DNA of 64,000 nt from Zizania palustris (Eukaryota; Streptophyta; Magnoliopsida; Poales; Poaceae). The stretch spans positions 48,990,289-49,054,288 of the forward strand of contig JAAALK010000286.1 in assembly GCA_019279435.1 (NCBI GenBank). The letters are read 5' to 3'. The translations under genes and the position numbers were made by a program. Under the pieces are notes generated by a model, which was given only the letters and a program-made list of their open reading frames with translations, made no database searches and had not been told where the DNA came from. Shown piece by piece: positions 1 through 12,210 of this stretch; position 1 is the first letter of the stretch, and every line of letters begins with the position of its first letter.

Positions 1-2092
1 TGGTATGTACCGAAGGGTTATGGACTGACAAAGGGATGGATTGTATGGTTGGTGAGGGAAGTGGTTTGGAGTTGGTGGTGGAAGATTATATTGTTGGTTT
101 AAGAGTGTGGACATAGGAAAGATTGTTATGTATCATTTGTTTATGGTTTGTTGTTGTTGTCATTGTTGTTGGGAGACATATTGGGTTTGAGAATCTAGTT
201 ATGGGTGTTGAGGCTTAGGGTTTAGGGTCTATAGGAGATTGTAGAACTAAGGCCTAAATGGTTGGAGTTTATATCACTAGTGCTTGAATAGTCGAAGCTC
301 GTACGATCAGAGCTGTGATAAATAAAACTTGCATGATCAGAGTTTGAGACGTCGAAACTTGCATGGCTAAAGCAAGGTTGGTTGAATTCTATGCGGTTGG
401 ACCTTGAATTGTTGAAGGTTGGACGACTAAAGCTTGCACGGTCGGAGCATATGTTGTCTAAGCTTGAACGATTGGAGACATTCTGATGGGAGTTGAATGG
501 TGGAAGTTTGAATTGTCGAAGCTTGTGCAGCTAAGACCTAAGCTTGAAGTTGTAGGATCATGTCTTGTCACCTAGCCACTTCACCTTAGACTATATCATA
601 CTCCACCCGAGAAAGTAGCTATAGCTTTGGCGCTTTCTTGACCTTTAGATTGCCCTCTCTAGGACTCAACTTAGGCTTATGTAATCATCAAGGCTCCACC
701 TTCTAAGGTGTTGCTCACTCACCACATTGGTCCTCTTTTTGTGGTCTTTCACCTAGCCATTTTGCCTTGCTCTGAGTACATTTGTTTCCACGGACAACAC
801 TAAATTGTTGTTATGTTTAAATAATAACATTCATTTCTAGGAATAATAATGGTGTATTTTCTTACAAATTTTCCCATTACAATGACATATGACATATTTA
901 TAAGCTTAGTATTTAGCTATATGATTTTACATCCTTGTCCATTATTCACGTAGATGATTATAGGAGCTTCATCTATGTCTTTTAAATATATTATAGACAT
1001 ATAGGCTACTATTGGCTAACGGGCCTAACAACATAGGTCTATAACCTAGACTTTATTGTCCTAAATTATATATTCATTACAATCACTTGTATTCTGTTAC
1101 TTACTCTAAGTCTACTAGTGCAAGAATTCTTGTATTCTTGAACCATATTATCATAATATATTTTGTCATATAATATGGACTTTTCTATATGTTATAGGCT
1201 TCGCCACATACTATGGGCTTCATCACTATTGTTGAGCTTTGTCACACTTCTTAGACTTTGACACCCATTTTTTAACCTCACAATGTTCCATCGGTCTTCG
1301 CCATACTTCGTTTGACTTTACTACTTACCATTAACGAAGAGATGTGACCTACCTCCAACAAATCTTATCCTTGTTTAACCCCAAATCTTATCATAAATTC
1401 TTTGCCCAAATCTTGGTATTATTTCAATGTCTATTTAATAGACACACGTTCTAGAATCATAAATCATTTCTTTTTATTTATGGCCTTTTTTAGAAGGGCA
1501 TGATATTCCTAGTGTTAAAATTTTGCTTTTTTGTGCACACATTTTAAGTCAGCTTGAAGGCTGAAGCACCATAGGATATTAGTATCGATGGGAAACTCTA
1601 CTGTATTCTTTATCATAAATTGTTTAAATGATAGCTTTCATCTGTTTGATGCTCTTTTTACGAGATGCCCCTACGACGTTTTATACAGCGTATTTCTCAT
1701 GGATTTCTACGTGCTACTGTCGTTGCAAGTTGAACTTTGGCTTGTGTGAGTCCAGGCAACCGATCTGTACTTCACGTTCATGGAAGAAATAAACTCGATC
1801 TGACAGGCAGCAGATTGAAAACATAAATACTTCTTTCTGCGAATGTGCAGGCCCAAATTCTCAAAAACTGCGGGTTTTCAACCAAAGCAGACCAAAGTAT
1901 AAGTGAAGGCCAGTCATGGCAAACAATGATGTATCACCTAGATTGAAATCTAATTTTACTGTGAACAAGTAGAAGTTAAACTAAATGGGTTTACCAAAAT
2001 TACTTTTGCTGTGAAAAAACAGTTTTTTAGTACAAATTTAAAAATAGTTTGGACTCCTTTTCTGCTTTTCAATATAGATTAAGGGTATTTTT
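1..2092. repeat. Gene-free repeat-rich DNA with a degenerate short-unit array
   Basis: No gene is recognisable. From about 215 to 560 the sequence repeats loosely in units of roughly 20-25 bp built on words such as GTCGAAGCTTG, TTGCACGGTCGGAGC and GACTAAAGCTTG. This looks like an old tandem array or the repetitive part of a decayed LTR. Around 1190-1330, words such as GGCTTCGCCA and GCTTTGTCACA recur in the same loose way. The rest is AT-rich, with no open frame of note. Confidence 0.5.
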
Positions 2093-2574
2093 GGTTTAGA
2101 TTTTTAAACCAACTTCTTGGCCCGGAAGCTATAATCTAAACCAAACAATTCTTTCTTTTGGTCACCTAGCTTTTCAGAATCTGCAGATTCTCGTATTACA
2201 AATTTGAAAGCTGATATAAGTCAGATTTCACAGATTCCCAGTTCAATTTTGAATGAATATTACGTACTATGCTATTAAAACATATCAGTTCATATAAAAT
2301 TTGAAAAAGTGAAATTTTAGTAAAATATATCATTTTAGTGTAATTTAAAAATATATAATTTTAATATAAACATTATAAAATTTCATGATTAGAATGACTT
2401 AAATGTAAAATTACACATTAATAATTTAATTATTAATATAATTAAATATCATGAACTACCAAAATATAAATCTATAATTATTCCAACAAACAGTTTCTCA
2501 ACTTTTCTACAACTCACAACACTTTTTCTACAACTCACAGCTTTTCAAAATCCACGACTCAACCAAACACACCC
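2093..2574. mobile_element. Tourist/Harbinger-like MITE, TSD TAA
   Basis: The ends are imperfect inverted repeats: GGGTATTTTTGGTTTAG at the left and the complement of GGGTGTGTTTGGTTGAG at the right. Both ends are flanked by TAA, the 3-bp target duplication typical of PIF/Harbinger elements. A second, inverted copy of the same family is at 60321-60857. There is no coding capacity. A further partial relative, ending in GCACCCTAAAC, lies near 2820-2867. Confidence 0.7.
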
Positions 2575-2577
2575 TAA

Positions 2578-3285
2578 ATAGCATGAATTCAATGTGTCTT
2601 AATTAATCTAACATTATTATGATTTGTATTGCATTTCACAATTTAATATGATAATATATGATTATCAATTATTTTATGAGATGAACTATACACTATTTAT
2701 CTAATAAATTTTTCAATTATTTATTTGCATTAATGTTGAGTGTTTTCTATTTATATATATGTATAGAATATTATAATGATAAAAATTATGTAAGTTATAA
2801 AAAACAACAATAGTTTTTTTCGCAGCTCACAATAAAACCAAACCCAAACGCACCCTAAACATAACATTGAACAATGTACATCGTAGCTTTTAAGTAAACA
2901 ATCAGGACAATTAAAGGAATTGATAAACACCAGAAGATCGATCTATGGGGTCATATGGAGCAGTAACTAATACCGTTTGATTCCATTCAAGGCAGACAAA
3001 AAACAATTAAGATTCGGTCCTATTAGCACGGAAAAACAAATGTGGAGGAACAAAAACATGACCAAAACTAAGAGACAGCACTCCAACTAATCTCTGGACA
3101 GACGGATTAAGTATGGTACAAAACAGGCGTCAGTTAAAGTTACCAAAATCTAGTGAGCATCATAATACTTGTAGTCCGTAATCACTCGAAAGCCCATATA
3201 CAAAAAAATGGCATTGCTTCTGGTCACGCACATGGGGGGCATAAGACTTTAAGGTCCTGGAGAAAACCACTGATCAACAGAGAGC
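2578..3285. other. AT-rich intergenic DNA and likely 3' UTR of the ceramidase gene
   Basis: 2578-2870 is AT-rich, MITE-like sequence. About 2870-3285, just downstream of the ceramidase stop codon on the minus strand, is of more even composition and probably holds its 3' UTR. No convincing poly(A) site was fixed. Confidence 0.35.
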
Positions 3286-6200
3286 TCATTCCCTCTTTTG
3301 AGGTTTCTGAATCTTAACATAAGGCAAGAACCCCAAAAGGTGGATTATTCTGGGCTCCCACCCTCGCTGCTGAGCTCGGCAAAACATTAAGAATGTGTTT
3401 GCAAAGTATGAGTTAAAACCCATAAGAATATGCCACCATGAGTGCCCCTGCGGGTTGATGTACCAATGTGAAAGCTTCTTACAGAACATTCGATCAAATA
3501 GCCAGCAAAGAGTCCCCAGGCATAAAGCAAGAAGCCACAGCTTTGCTAGACGCTTGGCAGCCAAGTCTTTAGTTTGTATGTAGTACTTGTACATCCGTGG
3601 GATACAGAGAAGGCAGAGGGCAACATAATGCAACTTGAATACCACTTGAAATCGCGCCAGGAAATGGACGACTGCAAAAGCAGCACCATATAGGAAAAGG
3701 AAAGTGGGCATAGTGCTCCGGTAATGCCAGTCTGGTGAATAAAGTACATATAGATATAGAAGGATCTCCCACACCATTGGAGTCTCATCACTCTGTTGAA
3801 GGCTGAAAAATGAAATACGACCATAAGAATTACCACCAGAGAACATGCTAGAATTAGCAGATGAGTAGTTGAGTACAATGAGATAACACAATTTGTCAAA
3901 AGGCTATAGCATATTGCAGGTATAACCGTGAGGATATCAAATAAAAAGAAAGCTTTTGACAGAGGTTGATAAATGCCTGTCGTGATTTCTGAAGGTCAAA
4001 AGTGCCACTAACAAATGACATCATAACTAAATAAAAATGCATGTGCTTATTTGGACCCTAAGAAGGCATATATGCTGGATGGCTACAATTATACACATCA
4101 AGAAACAAAACCGTGGGAAATATTTCTACAAAAGGTTACATAGCATTATAGCAAATCCGTTAAATTATCAAGTGGATGTCCCTGGTCCACAGTAAGGAAA
4201 AGAAACAACAGATAGACTGCCATATTTAGCTCTTTGTAAATATGGAAACTTGGAAAGGTGAGTAGGTGACCAAAACAGACTACATTAGTGCATAATGGTC
4301 TCACTATTATAATTCATCAATGGGTGCTATTAGAGTAACCAAAATGTGGCATACTTATTACACAACATTATATAAGAGACAAAGGCAGGGAGGCATTGGA
4401 AGGCACCTATTATGTGCAATAATAGGACAATAAAAATGTTACAACTTACAACACAAAGAGGATCTTGAGATATAATGTGTGCAGTGAGTTATCAAGCACT
4501 GGAACTGTTGTAACTTGTATGCAACAGTCACTGGTGTATGATGAAGCAATAGAAGTAAAATTCACAGATTGTGAAATACACAGTAGCATGTTATAGACTT
4601 CCTTTATAAAGTCATGGGACATGAACAGTACCACTGGGTACTGTAGCTGATTAGGTCTCTATTAGAGTTATAGATTAGGATTTGTTAGTTATTCCAATTC
4701 AGTTTAGATTTCCTCCTAAAGGATAGTAGATTAGATTAATAGAGTCCTTAGAGATTAAGGGTCTTGGCCTTATAAAAGGCATGGGTCATAAGCTAAATAA
4801 TTATGATCGAGGAATAAAGGTCTCCCCAGTTAGGGCAAGATTTACCTTCTCAACTTGGCCAATATCAATTTGGTATTAGAGCCGGTTGGAATATCGACAA
4901 CCATGTACGGTTCCGCTCAAGATCCCGCGACCATGTCTATTGATGAGAAATTGGACTTCCTGATGGTGTCGATGGTTTGGTTGATGGATCAGATGGCGAC
5001 GATGAATGACCACCTCGATGCCCACGACCATAGATTGACGTTGATTGAAAAGAAAATCGATAGAGCATCAGATGGAGTTGTTGTCCTCACCAATGAGGGC
5101 GTCAAGGACAAAGATGGCAAGGTGCTTCCTCGCCTAGAGAGTCCCGACGATGGAGGCAACCACAGCGGCAACGACAGTCGTGGCACTATGAATGCCTTGT
5201 CCTGGCGAAATGAAGGGGCGGCATCAGTCCCGCATCGTTCCGCTCACGCCAATCCACATCACCAACAAGTGTGCCATGCGCCCAAAGCCATGTCGCTGCT
5301 TGGCCTGCACGCCGCGCCACCCACTGCTCGCCACGCTCGCACGTGCCTGGGAGCACCGCCACAACTAGCGCCCCTGTCTAGGCCTTTCACGGGCCGACCA
5401 TCCACACAAGAAAAAAAGGAGCCACAAGTGATCCACATGTGAAGGCAAGGTCGAAGAATTATGCAGCGCTTCCTAGCAATACAGCTCGCGGACGAGCTAT
5501 TTGTTGGGGAGGGGGAAAATGTTTATACTTCCTTTGTAAAGTCATGGGCCCATGAATAGTACCCGTGCGGTACTATAGCTGATTAGGTCTTTATTAGAGT
5601 TATAGATTAGGATTTGTTATTCCAATTCAGTTTAGATTTCCTCCTAAAGGATAGTAGTTTAGATTAATAGAATCCTTAGAGATTAAGAGTCTTGGCCTTA
5701 TAAAAGGCATGGGTCATAAGCTGTAATAATTATGAATTTATGATCAAGGAATAAAGGTCTCTAGGTTAGGGCGAGATTTACCTTCTCAACCTGGCCGGTC
5801 ATAGCAATATCAAAAGTATAAAATATATCAATAAGGATTCACACTAGCAGAGTGAAATCCATAATATTACCACTAAACATGAAACAAATTCCAAATTAAC
5901 TAGCTCAGGGATAATTTCATTGGTTTGTTCACAGAAACTCGGTCATTAAGCATGGTTATCTAAATGAAAAGCATGACTCCTGGGTAACATTTCTGGAAAA
6001 AAAACTAATATATCCCGCAATAGAGAATATTAATATGCACTCCCTACATTGATACTCTCTTTTGACCTTTTAGTCTCCAAGATGCCAAGATGTGATCCTG
6101 GTGGTTGACTTTATACCAATAGAGTTTATAAAAAATAGTAAAATTACAGATTAATGACTTCTTTCCCATATATCAAACTTTCAAAATGTGACATGAATGT

Positions 6201-6832
6201 TACAAGCTTGGAATGCTTTGAACGCGCTGGTGAAATAAAAAAAGGGGAGTGTTATATATTACAGTAGGACAAAATGATCAGAAGTAGGGCAACTGTCCCT
6301 CTGCAGAAGGCTGTTTATTATAATGATGGTATTATAAAAGATTAAATTTAATGTTTATAGCAAAACCATAAGAAACAACAAAACAAAGTGGTCATATATT
6401 TTTCCAGATGAATAAAATGTTGACACCCAAAGTCCCAAAAGCAAAACAGTGTCCATCATACTGAACTATATTGGAAGTACATAAAAGACAACATCCTAGG
6501 TCATTGGCACCATTAACAGCATAGGTCAAGGGAGTTATTGAGATATCAATAACGATAAGTTAAGGGAAAACTTACACATGTTGCAAGGTGGCATGGAAGA
6601 TCATACTGCCAATAGCAAGTATCATATTGGATATGTGTAGGACACTGAATCGTTTCTCAAAACGTTGGCGGAGAGCATTCACAAGTCCAATAAGCGCCAG
6701 AAGAACACATGGAACATTAGAGATAGTATTGTAGAATTCTGCAATATATGATGAGTGTGCATAATTTTCCTCGCACAACTCAGTTGTTGATGTAACAGGT
6801 CCCCAGAAACTCGACACCATAGAATCTGCCAT
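3286..6832 (-). CDS. Alkaline (phyto)ceramidase, two coding exons
   Basis: CDS is complement(join(3286..3802,6576..6832)), 257 aa, the usual length for this family. It should hydrolyse (phyto)ceramide to a sphingoid base and a fatty acid in ER/Golgi membranes. Exon 1 starts at the only suitable ATG (6832) and ends with donor GTAAGT; exon 2 follows TTTTCAG and joins in frame to give HVLQQSDETPM. The metal-site pattern of alkaline ceramidases is visible: His80 in FHATLQ, Asp91 in SDETPM, and His206/His210 in GHSWWH. Several hydrophobic stretches fit a multi-pass membrane protein, and the basic tail KPQKRE resembles an ER-retrieval signal. The 2.8-kb intron contains a complete TRIM element at 4589-5801. 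Family assignment is secure; the substrate (ceramide or phytoceramide) is inferred from plant homologues. Confidence 0.93.
4589..5801 (+). mobile_element. TRIM (small non-autonomous LTR retrotransposon) in the ceramidase intron
   Basis: Two direct LTRs, 4589-4867 and 5520-5801 (about 280 bp each, TG...CA), flank a 0.65-kb interior. The target duplication TAGCA is perfect (4584-4588 and 5802-5806). A primer-binding site TGGTATTAGAGC (4871-4882) is one base off the initiator-tRNA(Met)-complementary TGGTATCAGAGC. A polypurine tract GGGGAGGGGGAAAA ends right before the 3' LTR. The interior has an open frame from about 4900 to 5442 whose start (MSIDEKLDFLMVSMVWL) looks like a gag N-terminus, but there is no protease, reverse transcriptase or integrase. 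It lies antisense to the host gene. The LTRs differ at many sites, so the insertion is not recent. Confidence 0.9.
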
Positions 6833-8368
6833 GCTTAACTACTGGTTTCCTTTATCCTAGCAACAGGCTATGTTACCGCACAGTCTCAGAGGTCAGCTGG
6901 TGCTAAATCATAAGTGTAATAGATGAAGACCTGAAAAGATGATATGTAATTGTCAGACAAGATCAGTAATAGTACATCCAAACTCTGCTGTGTTCTAGAT
7001 TTAAAAAGGCATTTTCAGTGTACTAAAGCCCTGGAGGCAAATAGAGATCAGCAGGGATTCCCCGGGACAATTCATCTAATCTAATAACGCACTGCTTCCG
7101 GTTACGCGAGAACATAAATGCACTCTTCAGCAAGGCCTCTTGGGATAGGCAACCCAAGTCAACACCACCAATGACCAAGCCACCACAAACATAAACGATT
7201 TATTCGCCGAGAGATGGAATGGCATGTAACAATACACACAAATGAAAGACAGCATATGAAAACGGCCAACATAGACGACGCTCGTACAGACGAATCCGAC
7301 CGCACCTGCAGATCCCATCAGAGCTATAAGCTAACGCGGCATAATCCAGCCGCGATTCCCAATCCCCCACCCCACCCCAGCCCAACAGCCCATGCAAGTC
7401 TGCAACCTCCTACCACCGGAACCAAGCACACACTCACGCTCCCGAACAGATCTGTACAGGCACCCAGCGCGCCGATGGTCAAACACAGACTTCCACAGGA
7501 ACCAAAAACCCAACGATCACCGCACACCGGGTCGATCCCCCCGTCACGCACGCGCAGGAAATCGCCCTGGCACCCACACAAAATTCAGATCGCCCATCCA
7601 CCGACGCGGCGCCGCAACCGGACGGATCACCTCCGGCAGGGAACCCACCGCTAGGGTTTTGATCGGACGGGGAACGAGGGCAGAGGAGAGGAGAGGAGAG
7701 GAGAGGAGAGGAGAGGGAACGCGTGGGTACCTCGTGGTCGGTTGGCTGGCCTCCCGGCTGCGCGGCGCGTGCTAGGGCATAGAGGACGGCGAGGTTCCTG
7801 GGGGGAAGTACGGGTGCTTCGCTTGCCTCCGTCGATCGGTCGATCGATCGATCTGTTATTCGGCTTCCCCCTCTTCCCTTTCGCTTTCCTCTTTTTTACT
7901 TTCTCTCTCCCGTTTCCTTTTTCTACTCGGCGGGTTCGAATTGCCGTGGCCCGCGTGTCAGGGTCAGGAGGAGCGTGGGCCCGACTTGTCGGCCTGTGTG
8001 AAAGCGGTTCGCGTTCGTTTTTTTATTTTTATTTTATTTTTTTCGTGCGACGACGTGGGTGGTGCTGGTGGGGCCCGTCGTTCCGCGGTGGCCGGTGGCC
8101 GGTGGCGCGGGGCGTCGTGGGAAACCGCACGCGCCGCTGCTTTTACGCGGACCTGCTGCTCGTCGTCGGCCGCGTACATCTAGAAACCGAAACTTTTTGT
8201 ACTTTTGTAATTTAAATTTCACTTCTGTTCTGGTTAATTTTTTTACCACTTTTATAGACTAGTTATGCCCGTACTTTGCAACAAATTCTTATTCTAGTAA
8301 GATTTTATTTCTTTATATTCTAAAATTTCTATTCAAAGTATACTCCTTCGAATTAGAGTATATATATA
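6833..8368 (-). promoter_or_regulatory. 5' leader and promoter region of the ceramidase gene
   Basis: Reading on the minus strand, the 5' UTR probably contains introns: TTTTCAG near 6935 and TGCTAG near 6860 are acceptor-like. An (AGGAG)n microsatellite sits at about 7683-7716, and a (CGAT)n tract near 7832-7852. The pyrimidine- and GC-rich DNA between 7300 and 8180 gives many overlapping open frames on both strands, which I regard as spurious. The transcription start was not located. Confidence 0.4.
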
Positions 8369-9186
8369 GGGGAATTTGATTATATACTCATTTTTTAGAT
8401 GAAAATTGAGGATTTACTCACCACATCAGTGGCGGCTCCACAGGGTAGTCCTCCGGTCGTAGGCCGCTCCTACCGGCTACCTTCGGCCTCCCGACGGGCG
8501 GCGAGCCGACGACGGACGACCCCTCGGCCTGGCCGACCGACCCCGCACCAGGCACCGGCGCTGCGGCGCACCGCCCATCTGCTTGAAGCCTTCTGGTTTC
8601 CGCAGTTCTGCTTCTGCCCTTCGCCCCTTCCCAGCGTATCGGCGCGGCGGCGCCCTACAGCCTCCGTAGTCCGTGCTCCGCCCCTCCGTCGCTCGCCCTA
8701 CTCCAGGCACGCCCCTCCTAATCTCCTGCACGGTATCCGGATTCTAGAAACTCTAACTCCCTATGGTATTTGATCAATGGTCATGGTATGATCCTGTTAA
8801 TTAATTTTCTGATTGAATGCTTGAATGTTGTGTTAAACTGTTAATGTGTTGTAAAAATATAGAAAAGTTAGTGAAGATGATATCATTAAGATTTTTATGA
8901 GTATGAAAAAAATGAAGAGTAGAGAAGTAGTTCTGTAATTTTTTATATTAGGACTTTCACAATGACTAATGGACTTAAATGTTGATTTTGGGATATTTAT
9001 GAAGTTATGACATGCAATTCCTCTCTTATGACTATTTATGACATATTTTAAAGTTTTATAGTATAAGTAGGAACACCCAAGAAAATTTTTCTAGAGCCGC
9101 CACTGCACCACATCTCAATGACATGTGGGCCAGGAGGGCAATTCCTCAATTTCGATCTAAATAGAGGGTATATGATCAATTTTTCC
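8369..9186. mobile_element. MITE (GATCATATACTC family), copy 1, split by a hAT element
   Basis: The outer inverted ends are GGGGAATTTGATTATATACTC at the left (one base more than the conserved part) and the complement of GGAAAAATTGATCATATACC at the right, followed inward by AGATGAAAATTGAGGA and its inverse. Without the hAT insertion (8427-9105) the element is about 130 bp. The flanks are (TA)n on both sides, so the duplication length cannot be settled. Other copies are at 44112-44488 and 63286-63425, and all three are interrupted by another transposon. Confidence 0.7.
8427..9105. mobile_element. Non-autonomous hAT transposon nested in the MITE
   Basis: The terminal inverted repeats are CAGTGGCGGCTC and GAGCCGCCACTG, flanked by a perfect 8-bp target duplication CACCACAT (8419-8426 and 9106-9113), the hallmark of hAT elements. 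The 679-bp element has a GC-rich left half (to about 8760) and an AT-rich right half. No transposase domain is seen; the open frame across the GC-rich half looks non-coding. The left half could be captured host sequence, but I do not recognise it. Confidence 0.88.
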
Positions 9187-10580
9187 ATATATATACATAC
9201 TGCAATTGCTCAAAACAATCTACTCAAATTGTCTTGCATGTTTCGAAGTATTAAGCTAAATGCCTAAATCTATTAACAAAAACAAACAAAATGGTACTCT
9301 ATCATAATAAATACAACCAAAACAAAGTTCTCCGTTCTAACCCGTGTGAACTATAAAGAATAGGGTCAAAACACAACTGAAATAATGTAAATTATGTTAT
9401 TTTCATAGAAGAGGGAAGAGATGCTAGCTGCCATCACATTAGTAGATAGCAACACAGTGATGACTATGTAACGGTGATGATGGTTACTACATATTTCTTG
9501 TACAAATAGTATGAAATGATGAATCTCTGAATTCTAAAATCAGGTCTTGAAATTGAGCCTGAGATGAAATCTTGGCTCTCTAGGAATCTTTACTGATCTG
9601 CATTTGTAAGAAAACAAATCAGTTGAATTCAAATCAGAATACAACAGATGAATATCTAATCGGAGAAACATAAAAGATTCAGCTACCTTTTCGGCACAAA
9701 TGACCCGGAGAAATTAGGCATAGGATGTGCTCTTGGCACATGCTCCTTCCTCATATGCGTAATCTCAATCTCTTTATCTAGTTGCACACACACAACCCAC
9801 AGCTCAAGTTTCTTCCATCCAAATTCATTTATTTGGACACAATTGCATATTTGAATCTGAATTCAAATGTTCGTGTGTGTGATTCACACACATGTAGGTG
9901 TACCTTTTGCTGCCTCTCCCTCTCCATGTTCAGAGTCTCTACGACTCTCCTGCGCTTAGCGACATGTAGGATTGAGAACACTGGTTGTATAGCCGTTGCA
10001 TGGCCAAGAATCTTCAGAAGTGTAGGTGTTCTATCACCGTTTACTTGGCGATCGATTCTGGCGCGACTGACTGCACTAATTCCACTATGTAGAACAACAT
10101 ATATTGGTTCAGTGGATTCTTTTATTGGAGGCTTCATCGGGTTCTACAAAGAAGCGATCGAAGGAAGATTGCACATAACCAAATGCATGATCATCACTTG
10201 CAAATTGCAACGATAAAATTTACGGTTAGGACTGAATTGTCAATGGTATAGAGATCAAATTGGTCAATGGAAGAGATATATAAAAATTCACTAACGATGA
10301 CTATACCCAAAATGTAATCAAACAAAGTATTAATCTACCATCAAGGCTCACAAAACCACCATGGTTTCATTTCAAATTTAACCAAAAAAAGGGAGGAAAT
10401 CAATTGCAGCATACATCGCATCTCCTCTGTCGTCAGGGAGGTTCATCATCTCGTGCATTGCTTTTCCTGCTGGATTTGTAAGTGAGGAAATGGAATTTTC
10501 AGTGAGCGGAATCAAGAACAGCAAGAAATAGATGTACAAAATGGACAAGAACCTGAACCTGCTGCCATTGATAACCTACG
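9187..10580 (-). other. No confident gene; possible decayed minus-strand exons
   Basis: On the minus strand an open stretch 10137-9904 ends at a donor-like AAAAG|GTACAC. Open, splice-bounded segments follow at 9777-9687 and 9597-9540, the last ending in a stop. The second and third segments join in frame, but the first joins out of frame, so this is either a broken gene or chance. The first segment contains the words LKILGHATAIQPVF and HVAKRRR, for which I have no firm family. The rest (9187-9530 and 10220-10580) shows nothing recognisable. Confidence 0.2.
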
Positions 10581-10589
10581 GTCAGCACC

Positions 10590-12060
10590 CTAACAACTCA
10601 TCCTTCTGAAACTCATGAAGTGGTGGCTCTTCAACCTCTTCTTCCTAATCGCGACAGATGACTTGATTTGCTCCCAGAACGGCATGCCGAGGAGGGTGAG
10701 CAGCCTGAGGGCCTCAATGTTTGTCTTGGCAGTGGTGATAATGCAGACATTCATGCTGTTCTTCTTACCGCCCACCACGTATGGGATCTCTGGGAACACG
10801 CCCTAGTCACGAAGACCGATGATGTAGTTGCCATGATCATCGAAGTTGTTCAGGTTGACACCAAGAAATCAATTCTCCTAGGCAGTCCAAAGTCGATGAG
10901 TCTATTCAGGAAGTTGAACATCACCTGCACCAAGCTACGAGCAAATTAAGCTCATCAATCAAACACGCTTGCAATTCTCACACATACTTTAGGCTATTGT
11001 ACTGACTTGTAAATTCTCATTCTCGATTTGCAATTGCATTTCATGTTATCATTCCACAATTAGTAGTTTATGCATTATAGGACACAAAGGACTCACACTG
11101 TGTTAGTGTCTCAGGCCTTTCAGCTCCCACACAGCATCAATCCATACTGGTATCGCCCCACGTTCAAGCGTTAATGCTTATCCGACACACCCTTATAAGC
11201 GGAGAGTCATCTCCATTCGAAAAGACCGGCCTGAAGGAGGATGACTACTCTCCCTTATAAGGGGCTTGTAGTTGTAGCCCCCTTTCGTGGACAAGGTGGG
11301 ACTAAAAGTGGCTGGCAACGCAGCTCACCGGTTCACCTAGCCCAATTAGCCCAATAACCTAACATCCCACCTCCTTAGGAAGCCCCCTAGGTAGGCATGG
11401 CGATGCTGACTCTGATATCAATTGTTAGCGTCCTAGGCCTTTCAGCTCCCACACAACATCGACCCATACCGACCCCCACATTCAGGCGTTCATGTGCATC
11501 CGACGCACCCTTATAATCGGAGAGCCCTTTCCATCCCAAAAGACTGGCCTAAGGGAGGATGACTACTCTCCCTTATAAGGGGGCTCATAGCCCCCTTGCG
11601 TGGGCGAGGTGGGACTAAAGGTGGCTGGCAACGCAGCTCACTGATTCGCTCGGCCCAATTAACCCAATAACCTAACACCCTGCCGCTGAGTGTGACAACA
11701 ATACTGATAGTGTTTCCCTCGTCGATCTTGAAACTGGCGACAGACTTCATGGCCTTCATCTTGACCGGACACTGGAGGGTGGGGTTGACGAGGACTATGA
11801 TGGAAGGTGAGGTCAGTGGTGGCTTGGGTGGCGCCTCGACTATGAAGGAGGCGGCGATGCGAAGAGTTCGACAGGGAGGTGATGAGTGAAGCGGGCAACA
11901 TCAGTTGTGGGAGAAAGAGGCGGTAATGGCGATGGGGAAGGGGGCGAGCGAGGATGGCAGGGTCACAGCCATGGCCACCATTGGAGCATGCACGGAGAAT
12001 GAGGTGTGAAGCAGCGGAGGGGAGTGGGCGGGGCAGCCTAGCGCTCGGAGACATGGGTTT
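10590..12060 (-). pseudogene. Pseudogene of nuclear-encoded plastid ribosomal protein L5 (uL5c)
   Basis: The C-terminal part reads VFPEIPYVVGGKKN, then AKTNIEALRLLTLLGMPF, then IRKKRLKSHHF, a clear match to plastid-type L5. Upstream, FNFLNRLIDFGLPR and, across an intron-like gap, SVASFKIDEGNTISIVVTLSG continue the same protein. It is broken by a missing base near 10860 (FLG|VNLN), by a TAG at the Q of LRDQGVFPE (about 10803), and by a TRIM element (11101-11677) at the exon/intron edge after VTLSG. The N-terminal part (about 11780-12060) is proline-rich and transit-peptide-like but frame-disrupted. Because the intron (acceptor GTGCAG before GTGATG) is kept, this is a decayed gene duplicate rather than a processed retrocopy. 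The functional L5 gene must lie elsewhere. Confidence 0.72.
11101..11677 (-). mobile_element. Minimal TRIM/SMART-type LTR element with a 58-bp interior
   Basis: Two direct repeats, 11101-11364 and 11423-11677 (about 260 bp each, starting TGTTAG and ending CTAACA), flank only 58 bp. On the minus strand the interior begins with TTGATATCAGAGTC, close to the initiator-tRNA primer-binding site, and ends with a purine-rich tract AAGGAGGTGGGA directly before the next LTR. It therefore keeps LTR, PBS, PPT and LTR and nothing else. The flanks CACTG (11096-11100) and CCCTG (11678-11682) form a 5-bp target duplication with one mismatch. It is inserted in the L5 pseudogene. Confidence 0.82.
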
Positions 12061-12210
12061 GTGTTTGTGGGGACGTGGGGTGTGTTGGGAGGAAGGGTGA
12101 GCGGCGGTTAGATGTAGAGGGGAGGCGGCGGTGTGCGGCGGTTGCGCACGGAGGGAGGTAGCGCTACGCGTGCAGGCGAGGAAGACGAGCGGACGGAAAC
12201 AGCAGACCAA

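Noticed and set aside
7214..8262. Several overlapping open frames of 60-157 codons on both strands
   Set aside because: They lie in the GC- and pyrimidine-rich 5' region of the ceramidase gene, overlap each other in many frames, and have no domain or splice logic.
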